Part shown: positions 11,765 to 21,800 of the stretch, piece by piece
Layout of the letters: the number at the start of each line of letters is the position of its first letter
How positions within the stretch are numbered: position 1 is the first letter of the stretch
NCBI GenBank assembly: GCA_023678885.1
Contig: CM042979.1
Span: 23,364,981 to 23,428,980, forward strand
Length of the DNA stretch: 64,000 nucleotides
From: Pogostemon cablin
Lineage: Eukaryota; Streptophyta; Magnoliopsida; Lamiales; Lamiaceae
Direction: 5' to 3'
Position numbers and translations under genes: made by a program
The notes under the pieces: generated by a model
Told to the model about the DNA's origin: nothing
Seen by the model: only the letters and a program-made list of their open reading frames with translations
Database searches by the model: none

Positions 11765-12959
11765 TTTTAGATTGTATACTAAAAGTCTTGCTTTTTGTAT
11801 GAAACATGTTTAAAAAATTTATTTAAAATGAGAATCATGTGATCAAATATTTTGCATAATTATTTATGAATTATTGCAAAAGTCCATTTACTTTATACTG
11901 TAGATAATGTGGTGTGCGGCGTCACATGGAATATCATATTATCGGCTTCTTATAAAGTATATACAAATATCCACAACCGAGATAGAATGGGACTATCTAT
12001 CAGTATGGTTATAGTGTAATTTGGCATTAGTCTGTCCTGACTATAAAGTTACACTAATGCACTTTGAGTGTATTGAATAGGACTACCGTTGAGATCGTTC
12101 GATTTATACTGACTATATAATAGAACTTGATCTATGTTATTATGGAAGTTCGTACTCTTAATCCATATACAATAACCTCGACATGTAAGTCAGTATTTAT
12201 TTCTTTAATTCATCAATGGGTGAGATTTAATTTTTAAATCAATATGCTCGATGAATTGGGAGATGATACTGTCTCTATGGTGTGCTGTTGATTGTAGAAG
12301 GAATCCGTGCCCTAATGGAACTGGTTGATGATGTCCACTTGAAGAGCTCATAATGATTATCATGTAAACCCTGCAGGTGAATTTATTCCGACATGATAAT
12401 AAAGTTGAGTGGTACTACTCTCGGTAAATATATTAATTAATGGAGTTGTCAGTAACTTAATTAATTAATGGGCATTGAATCTTAAACACGGAGAGACTAA
12501 CGGACTCATAATAAGAAGGAGCCCATAAACGTAATTTGGGATTAGGGTGGCAGTGCAATAATATTTCTTTAGTGGAATAATTTATTATTATTGGATTTAA
12601 GTATAAGTTTTGGGCTAAACTTGGATGCTTAAGTCAATGGGAGGCCCAAACCCTAATTTCTCCTCCTGATCCCTGTTGTAGTCTATAAATAGCCAACCTC
12701 AGCAGCTCATCAACACACAACATACACGTTCAAAATTGTGAGAGTGGAGAGGTGCTGCAGATTGAGTTCTCCTTGGTGATCATTACCCACACAACGTCAA
12801 AAAGAGGCTTAGAAATATAACAGAAGACCGGAAGGTCGTTCACTGTTCATCCTCTATATCAAACCCAGTGAAAGGTAATTATGCTCTTATACTTCCCCTG
12901 CAGTAGAATTATATGAAGCCCTAACGGTTCACACTAGCCTAAAGATCCGAACGCCAACA
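11765..12959 (+). repeat. 3' LTR of copia copy 1
   Basis: This 1195-bp LTR matches the 5' LTR. Its first bases are TTTTAG rather than TGTTAG, so the terminal TG has decayed. The preceding polypurine tract (about 11755-11764) is also degraded to AAGTGAAAAT. A TATAAAT box lies at about 12684-12690. Confidence 0.92.
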
Positions 12960-12977
12960 CTTTATATTAATAAATCC

Positions 12978-13592
12978 AAATCTCAAAGATTATGATTAAA
13001 TCACAACTTAAGTAAAGGTGGTTATTTTTTCTTCAATAATCTCAAAGTTGATGTGGAAGCTAATGACATGGCAAAGGTCAACTCCACGTCGAACGTCGGG
13101 TAACCCTCTCCTGTCCATTGGGTGCGTTTTGCACTAAACTTAAAAGTCGAGGGATTTTCTTGCCAATTCTCAAAAATTGGGATTTGCAATAAAATTATAA
13201 AAGTAAAGGTCGAGGTTTTTTTATGCATTTAACCTAATAAAATATAATTTTGTATTAATTACACTTACCTACTAAAAACTATCCCATTTATAAATTCATA
13301 GATTTAATGATGGATTCAAACACGATTAAGAGATTCTCTCAATCCAAACACAATCTTTGAAATTAGAAGTTGAATGGGACATGTTCAGCTATTCAAAATC
13401 GAACATCTTCGTGGGTTTCTTTAGAATTGAATTGAAATTTCAATATCTGGGGCCTATTTAAATTCTTGATTCTCGTTGAATTTCTATTCAGTGTGCTTTT
13501 TTTTTTTTATTATTATTTAGTTAAGTAGTTTAATGATGTTTATTTTATTAAATAGATTTTTTATTTTAAATTTATTCTTAGAGTACTAGTCA
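12978..13592. other. Intergenic AT-rich stretch
   Basis: No gene or recognisable element is visible. One short minus-strand ORF (13022-13228) has no protein-like features. Confidence 0.5.
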
Positions 13593-13690
13593 ATCGTTGG
13601 CAAAGTTTAAAATATCCCAAAATATTCTTAATATTTTTACGATATATCCATTTTTTTAGAGTACCTATATCAATATTGGAAAAAAAGATA

Positions 13691-14226
13691 CTACCTCTGT
13701 CCCACAAATATTTGCACCCCTCCTCCAGCACGAAAATTAAAAAAAATAACTTTTAGAGGTATTATAATATTATTTTTGTAATAAATACTCCCTCTATCCA
13801 ACTTTAACTTCACACTTTTCGTTTTGCTCCGTCCCAAATTCAACTTCACACTTCCATAAAAGAAAAAGGTAACTAACTAATATCTCTCTAACATACTTTA
13901 ATTTTAAATTTGCCATCACCTTTTTAACAAACATAACATATTTTATTTTATTTATTACCCAAAAATAACATATTACCTCTAAAAGTAAGTCAAAAAGTAA
14001 CTTTTCTTAAACTTCGTATCTATAGTAAACGTGAAGATGAATTTGGGACGGATGGAGTGAATGATATAAAGTATGTTAGGTGTGTTAGGTATAGGTGATT
14101 AATTTTATAAATGAAGTGTATAGGGAAGGGTAATTGTGTTTGACTTTTTACTTTTTTAGGAAGCTGTAAATTTTTGTGGGACAACCCAAAATGGAAAGTG
14201 TATCATTTGAATTGGGATGGAGGGAG
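13691..14226. mobile_element. Stowaway-type MITE (outer)
   Basis: The ends are CTACCTCTGTCCCAC and, inverted, CTCCCTCCATCCCAA, flanked by TA on both sides (13689-13690 and 14227-14228). It contains a second MITE, so about 266 bp remain without the insert. It has no coding capacity; such elements are moved by Tc1/mariner transposases (family knowledge). Confidence 0.75.
13788..14057. mobile_element. Stowaway-type MITE (nested)
   Basis: It starts CTCCCTCTATCCAAC after TA (13786-13787) and ends GGGACGGATGGAG. The right flank is TG where TA is expected, consistent with one mutation. It is inserted in the outer MITE, so it is the youngest of three nested layers here. Confidence 0.7.
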
Positions 14227-14531
14227 TATTTCTTTTCTGATATCGGGGAAATATCGAGAAATTTTAGTATTAATATCGATATCGGTTTGTCACAGTTCAA
14301 ATTTTTTCGGATGTCGAGATATATCGATAAAATATTGATGAAATATCGAGAATATATAGAAAATATCAAAAAATTATACATCATTTTAAAGAATTCTTTT
14401 AATGATTTTTTTATGTTACTTTTATCGACTAAATATATTATTTTTGTTATTAATTTGTTCAATTTAAAAAAATAAAATAAAAAATAGAGCAATACTTGCA
14501 TGGAACCATCTCATAGTGAGACTGTATTACA

Positions 14532-14534
<3 letters not shown>

Positions 14535-14580
<46 letters not shown>

Positions 14581-14582
14581 TT
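14535..14582. repeat. (ATT)n microsatellite
   Basis: About 16 uninterrupted TTA/ATT units lie inside the hAT-like element. Confidence 0.9.
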
Positions 14583-16569
14583 GAAATTGTTATCACTTTT
14601 CATTAAAAATATTATAACTATTAAATAAGAAGGGTTCACATACATAATACATTCTAATTAAAAATATAATTATTTTGGCATAATTGGACAAGATAGAATG
14701 ACATACTACTTGAACATTCAGAACTATGTTCAAAATTTCTCTAATTCGATGAGATGGTATCAATATTATTTAGATCAATACGGCATGACATGTTTTACAT
14801 TTGAACTTCATAAATCATCATTTTGGTATTAATTATTTTAAAAAAATTAGTAATAATTATTGTATGATTTCATGCTATTTAAATATCCTGTTATTGATCT
14901 ACTTATTATATCTTATGAGTTTTATTGTAATTTTAAATTTAATTTATATATTAAAATTATTTATAATATATTGAAAAGTTAAATAATTAATTATCTATAT
15001 TTTTTTTTAAGTTTCCGTAATTTTTTTAAATTTTACCGATAGCGATATATCCATCGATATATCCGTAAATTTGAAGTACTGATATTTTTAACGATATTGA
15101 TATTTTAAACCTTGTTCGTTGGTGACATATAGGCACTACATATAGGCACCACGTGAGCTTATCGTCCGAAAAGACCCATATTTAAGCTGAACGTGATCAA
15201 CATATGTATTTCCGGCAGCTATTATGAATTTCGATGAAATTGAACTTAAATTGTGCAACTATGAAACCCGTAGATCTAAATTGAATTTATTTATTTATCA
15301 ATTTATAATTTTAACTATTGGGACCTTTAGCGATAAGGTGAAAAAAAATAGACGAGACTATTGCCACCCGAAACATTACCAAATTCTTAAAATCATAAAA
15401 CAAAAATACAATATTAACCCTTCATAAAAATTTTGTCATAAATTACTAATCCCACCCAAATTAACCACTTTTCATACACTAGAATTGAATATGCTCTCTT
15501 CATTTCTCTAGTCATTGGTTTCATCTTCATTCTTCTTTAAATTTTTCTACAACTTTTGTTTATTTCTTAGTTTAATTTCTTGATAGATGAAAATATTAAT
15601 GAATGTAAGTTGATTTGATGAGATTATCAAAATTAACATACGTATTTTCTTCTATCTCTACTTGTTTTCTTCTTCCAATAATAATATATATACAGTACAT
15701 ATACACTGTAAATTTATGAGAAAATGAATCATACATCTGATTAAAAAGAGCTTTTGAGGAGAAATAAGGAACCCATATAGAAAGCCATAAATTACGAGAA
15801 ATGGAACAAGAAATTTTGAGAACAAATGGAACAGATTAATTGAAATTGATTTTCTAGAAGGGTGGTGTACGTTTGTGCATCATAGATTTATATAACTTTT
15901 AATTAATCAAAAAGTTGATAACAAATTAATTTACAGATATCATAAATCTGAAGCCATTCACGAAAGAGTTGATCTATTGTACAATTGGTGTACACTAAAA
16001 ATATGATTCGTATTTAAAAGTGGGTCAACTATATATAATATTAAAATACCCAAATGGTCATTCACGTTGCTTCACCCCGCGTCTGGACTCTCCTTCCTCA
16101 CTTCTCTTTCAATCCGCTCTACCATGCTGCTCCACTCCGCCTGCTTCCCTTCAAGATCTCCACTACCATTCAGATCTCCACTGCCTCGCTGCCAGCGGTC
16201 TCCTGCCTCACACCGCTGCTTCACTCCGTCTCTCTTCTCCCCCAATCTGCCGCGTCGCCTTCACGCACCGTCTCATTTTGCTGCCTTGTTTTCTCTCTCT
16301 TCTCTCACAATCTGTCCACTCCACCTCGTTTCTAACACAATGCTTCCTTGTTTTCCTTTTCCCTTTGTCGATTATAGATGCTAGTCAGTGTATAATTGTT
16401 ATAGTAGAGTTAGGGCCAAAATTAAGAATTAGATTTTGAAGTTGGTTGGAATCAAGCGTGACTTAATATTAGATTCTAACGTTAAGGGTACTGAAGGAAT
16501 CAATGGTAGCTGGTGAAGCTTCTGTTTGGAGGAGGAACAATTAAACGTAATTCATATTTAGGTGAAGAA

Positions 16570-16880
16570 ACTGCTTCGAATTGAGATGAGGAATACAATA
16601 ATCATAATGTATAAGTTTTAATTAAATAATGTATACATTTCTTTTCATAACTGTATTAATACATATATTAAAAAAACTTATACATCTACGATAAAAACTT
16701 GTACACTATTCAATTGTCATTAGTACAAAAGAAATTACTTCGGATTGAGATGAGGAATACAATAATTATACTATATAAGTTTTAATTAATCATGTATACA
16801 TTTCTTTTCATAACTGTATTAATATATATATTAAAAAAATTTATACATCTACACTATTCAATTGTCATTAGTATAATTTT
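16570..16880. repeat. Tandem duplication, period about 164 bp
   Basis: Two adjacent copies start near 16573 (cttcgaattgagatgagg) and 16738 (cttcggattgagatgagg). Both end in a shared stretch containing CTATTCAATTGTCATTAGTA. The second copy lost about 15 bp. Confidence 0.75.
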
Positions 16881-17041
16881 TTCAATCAAAAAATTATTGA
16901 TATTATTTTTGGTTCAATTTACTAAGTAACTGTTGAATGTAGTAATTAATTTTACAAATAAAATTTGTATTATATAAGTTTTTAAAAACACATTTAAATA
17001 TTTAAATAAACTATATTTAATCCACTAATGTGCATGTATTT

Positions 17042-17106
17042 TTTAATAAATGTATTAAATTTTATACAAAAATGTATAACATTTTATATTAACCTGTATA
17101 ACTAAA

Positions 17107-17174
<68 letters not shown>

Positions 17175-17265
17175 ATGAAAATATTAATAAGTAATAAATG
17201 TACTAGATGTTATACAAAAATGTATAACATTTTATACAAATTTGTATAACTAAAATTAGTAAATA
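17042..17265. repeat. Short duplication flanking a (TA)n tract
   Basis: About 75 bp containing TATACAAAAATGTATAACAT occur at 17042-17118 and 17193-17265. A (TA)n run of about 60 bp lies between (17110-17172). Confidence 0.7.
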
Positions 17266-17332
17266 TATTGACAAAAAATATTGATAAATATAATATCAAT
17301 ATTATTTTTACAAAAAATAATACATATATTAA

Positions 17333-18012
17333 GAGAAATATAAATATTATTAAATTACAACTACTTCACATTTGATTATGAAAATGTATATAAAAAATGA
17401 ATTTAAATTTAATACATTTTTATATAAATTTAATGATACATGTAAGAGTAAAATGTACATTTATATGATAAAATGTATACATTATCGAATTAGTATATAA
17501 ACTTCCCACACAATCCATAAAATATTACTCCCTCCGTCCCACGTATTTTTACCCACTTTCCATTTTGGGGTGTCCCACGTATTTTTACCCATTCCATTTT
17601 TGGCAAAAATACATAATATTTTATTACCTACTTTTTACAATCCCAACAACTTTAACTACTTTTTTACACTTTATTCATCATTCCCAACAACTTTATTCAC
17701 TTTTTCTTTTTAAATTACTAATTTATCCCTACTTTCTCTTACATTATATATTAAAAAAATAAAACGTCTTAATCTCCGTGCCCGTACAAACGGGTAAAAA
17801 TACCCGGGACGGAGGGAGTACAATAATTGAGAGAAATATTATTAAATTATTATTACTACTACTCCACATTTGAATATGAAAATGCATATAAAAATCAATT
17901 TAAATTTAATACATTTTTATATAAATAAATTTAGTAATACATGTAAGAGTAGAATGTAATACATTTATATGATAAAACGTAGACATTAAAAAAACTTCCC
18001 ACATAATCTTTC
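17333..18012. repeat. Direct repeat of about 180 bp with a MITE between
   Basis: Copies at about 17333-17518 and 17823-18012 share long blocks such as TTTAAATTTAATACATTTTT and AACTTCCCACA. The MITE at 17528-17818 separates them. The duplication most likely came first, with the MITE landing near the junction (inference). Confidence 0.75.
17528..17818. mobile_element. Stowaway-type MITE, 291 bp
   Basis: The termini are CTCCCTCCGTCCCACGTATT and its near-perfect inverse ending CCCGGGACGGAGGGAG. TA flanks both sides. The left end repeats its own GTCCCACGTATTTTTACCC segment. It has the best preserved TIRs of the MITEs here and no coding capacity. Confidence 0.88.
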
Positions 18013-18890
18013 ACCCAGTCTGTAGCAAAATCGAGTCTGTAGCAAAATCCTCAGCAACAATACAAAATGATGAATTAAAGAATAATTAACGATTTACAGC
18101 ATTTGATGTTTGAATTACATAAGTAAAATTTTGAGGAATTGTAAAATCGAATCATAGTCATCTTTTTTCAATCTCGAACACACCAATAAGATCTGGAAGA
18201 TGTGCATAGAAATGAGACGTGGAGAGGATAGACGAACAGGAGAGGTGATTTTGGAGGAGGAGGCGGCGGATAGACTGTAGCGAGATCTCGGAGGAGAGAC
18301 AACATAGAGATCTAAAAGAAACAAGGACGTTAAGCAGCGGTATTGTGGAGGAGATTTTGGAGGCGGCAGTAGAGAGACTGCAGATGGGAAAATAGAGAGA
18401 ATACTATAGGAAGAGAGGAGGTGGACTGATGGAATAGAGAGAGTGTGATAGAAGAAAAAGAAAGTAAGATAATGAATGACCCATTAGACTTATTACCGTA
18501 TTTATATTCGAGTCATTGGATAAAAATAGATTCCTTTGCACCTTAAAAACTATTGCTCAAAAGTAATTAATTGCCTTCACTAAATATGAAAAATGGTGTA
18601 TGACTTGAGATTTGCGTGGAAAAATAAATGAGATTTTAATTCTAGAAAGAATTTAGCATAAGGTTATTTTTGACATTTTAAATAAAATAAATTAGAAAAA
18701 CGGGTGCTCTCATCTTAAATTTGGAAATTTGGGTGGCAACAGTGCAACCCAAAAAAAAAAAATATGGGACAACAGTTTTGATTTTCAACTTTATAAAGCT
18801 ATAACCTCACAACTTTTCCATCTCTCAAGACTCACAACACATAACAAGTAAACTGACAAAGCCAAAGAAACGGCGTTCCAGAAAAAGGAC

Positions 18891-21800
18891 TCAAAGAAGT
18901 GGTTCAGAAAGTTCCATTTCATTAGCAGTTTGTTGCTGTGTTTCTGAGCGGTGGGGTCCCACGTAGTCCAAGCCTAGCCATTTCCATGGCCAACAGACAT
19001 ATCGTGGTCCATTCAAGCCCATTCTTGAGCTATCCCGGGTGTCGAGTTCATCAAGTTGGCGAGTTAGCTCTTCCACTCGATCTCTCAGCCTGGAGGCTCT
19101 CATATCTGCCAATTTCAACGACTTCTCAGCTGCATCTCTTGCGGTCATGGCAGCTTCTGCTGTTTCTTCTTTTAATTTAATCTTTTTCTCATACTCTATT
19201 ACAGCTTGCCTTGCCTCCTCAAGTTCCTGCCGAACTGATGCCATCTGCAGAACCACAAAATCAGAGTTTAATGAGAATGGTAGTTACAGTTGATTACTAC
19301 GGAAAGAAAGATGTTAGCTTGTAAAACAGTGTGACTGCATTGCTTGTAAGATAATTGATTATTCTGAGTGAAACGGCATGGCAGCTGTAGCTGTCTTTTG
19401 CACACACCAGTAAAATTCAGATTCGATTATTTCTCATATCCCTTCTCAAATTGATCGTGCGATTTCAATTGTTAAAGCTTGTATTCTTCGGCATCTAAGG
19501 CAGGAGAAATAATGAAATCTAGACTAGGTGGCCATAATGACAGACAGGAGGTATCAACAAAACCCTATTTGCATCACATCAGGAATCCAAAACAGAGAGG
19601 ATTGCAAAGAATGGAAGGAAAAAGAAAATGTCATCACCACATGTGTAAATTTTCGTAAGGCAAATAAAGGGGAAAAGGATAACAGCATCAAGACTCAAGG
19701 GGCAATCTTACATGTTTTGAGGCAATACGCTTATTATCTGATATACAAAGAGACATTAAACGCAATATAAAATGTCAACTCTCATGGAGAATAAGATGGT
19801 TCAAGCAGGTAAACATCCTTGCCATCTCATATGTGCACCATCAGTAAAGACTGCGCACTTTTCTGAAGCAATGATTAAAATTAGTTGTACTAATTAAATA
19901 TGGAAAATACTCCACATTGTCTATCATACTGAATAAACATACAAAACACTAGGTGATTTGTCCTAACTTGTCCCAAAGCTATGCTCAAAAGTAAATGGCT
20001 GACTTATATGTCATTCCAATTTTAATGTGGAACTGATGTGGGATATGATAACAATTCATTTCCCTTTCAAACCGGAAGTCCACAGAATTCACATACTAGG
20101 TGGTGACCCATGCCAAGGCCCACCTCCAGGTGGCAAGCCCCTTAGGCTTGCATCAGAGGAGGCATGCCATGGATCGACCATTGGGTAGCCCCTTTCCATA
20201 CCATAGTTCGTCCAAATTCAGAAAAATGATCAAATTGATAGAGTCAAGAGCAAAAAATAAACTTTATTGATTAAAAAAAAAAGTGAATACAACAATTAAA
20301 TGAAAATTTCATAGGAATAATCCTTCCAAGCAACAACTGCCATTTCCTTATGCTAAATGATCCCTCACAATGCCTAGCTAATATAAACAAATAGATACTA
20401 ATAAATCCATAAACTATTGTGTGCACATCATAAATGAAAACAATGGAGAAGCTCCAATGCAAACATTCAACAAAATGCATTTAGATTTAAGAACTATGGA
20501 AAAGTATAATCACATTAGATAATAAAACAAGGATTCAAACATCAATTTTTTAGTTAAATTTTGTTGCATATTCTAAATAATAAAGGTATCAAAACGATAA
20601 TATCACTCAAATCCATGAAGATGACCACCAAGAATAAGTCAAAATATACCTAAACTATCCATTTATAAATATATACCTGTGCAACATACTCATGTTCAAC
20701 AGCTTTTCCAGCATCAGCTTCTTGCTGTGCTGCTACCTTCCACCGCATGATTTCTTCTTCAGCAGCAGCAATATCCATCATAAGCCCTTCAATCTTTAGA
20801 AAAAAAAAAAGATGATCTATGCATACACAGCATCATTTTGTATAATCAATGCAACCCCACACCGTTATTATAGGAGAAATCACCAATTTAACAGAATCAG
20901 ATTGAACCTACATTTTCATTAGCCACTTTTTCCTTCTCATTGAGCTCTTCCACATGCTTTTTCCACTGATTGAGCTCCTCAGCTTGAGCATCCACACGCT
21001 CCTTATATAAATTTGACTCTGTCCTTAATTTAGAAAATTTGAATATTCACCATAATAGTTGATCAAGGTTTAGAAGTGCAAACTAAATTTGAGTGACATT
21101 TATATCTGTAAATCATAGTTGTTAGAGGTGAGAGTCGCAAGGACCCTGAGGAGCACCTAAGGCGAGAGTTGCGCCTTAGACGCACGCCTCTTGTGCAACC
21201 TGCCTAATATGATTCTATAACATAAATACATAAATCCTACTTACAATATAATTAGCTAACCAAATAAAGGTAAAAATTACATGATGATACGTAATAACTC
21301 TAAAATAAAATGACACCATATAAAACATCAACACATAATCAACTTTAAAGTTAAAATCTTAAATACAAATAAAAAATAAGTCAAAATACCAAAGTATTCA
21401 AGTTTAAGAAAGTTATCAAGTTTCAAATAACAAGTCAATAAAACAAGATGGGTGCCTGTGCTTGGTTGTGTTTTATTATGAAAACCTCAAAACACAAACC
21501 CTAATTCAATACTAGATATAAAAGTCAACCCCCCACCCTCCTTCAAAGCCTAAGAGGGAAGAAATGCTATTTACAAAATAAAATCATTTAACAACTAAAA
21601 AAAATTCCCAAAAAAATAGGATTATTGGAACATGTATTGGGGGCATGCCTCTTGAGATAGAAAAAAGCACAGAGAAACGACTGGCTCTTGTGCATCACCT
21701 TAAATCACCAAAAAACTTAAAAAAGAAAAAGGCGCAAGGGCTCGAGCCTCCTTGACTCGCGCACCTCTAACAAATATGCCGTAGACATTAAGGTAGCAAG

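Larger units (their letters stand above)
4433..12959 (+). mobile_element. Ty1/copia retrotransposon, copy 1
   Basis: A complete but dead copia element of 8527 bp: LTR (4433-5625), primer site, leader of about 2.1 kb, gag, protease, integrase, reverse transcriptase and RNase H in copia order, degraded polypurine tract, LTR (11765-12959). A perfect 5-bp TSD cttta lies at 4428-4432 and 12960-12964. The LTRs are visibly diverged, so the insertion is not recent. The related copy at 32313 and the solo LTR at 53393 have LTRs about 180 bp longer because of one extra module. The exact copia clade is not assigned. Confidence 0.95.
13601..15114. mobile_element. Non-autonomous hAT-like element
   Basis: The ends are 16-bp inverted repeats with one mismatch: CAAAGTTTAAAATATC on the left and, read inward, CAAGGTTTAAAATATC on the right. 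The flanks are atcgttgg (13593-13600) and ttcgttgg (15115-15122), an 8-bp TSD with one change, as in hAT elements. The inside is AT-rich with many ATCGATAT-type words and no transposase. A Stowaway-type MITE sits in its left part. Confidence 0.75.
15123..18890. other. Intergenic region downstream of the host gene
   Basis: No gene is visible. It holds a CT-rich block (16060-16380), an opposite-strand CT-rich block (about 18220-18460), local tandem duplications, a (TA)n tract and a MITE. Open frames across the CT-rich block (16020-16439, 16054-16335, 16067-16384) overlap in all three frames and look like composition artefacts. The last few hundred bases before 18891 probably include the 3' UTR of the host gene. 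Confidence 0.55.

Noticed and set aside
16020..16439. 139-codon ORF and two overlapping frames as a gene
   Set aside because: All three plus frames are open across a CT-rich block, which indicates composition rather than coding.
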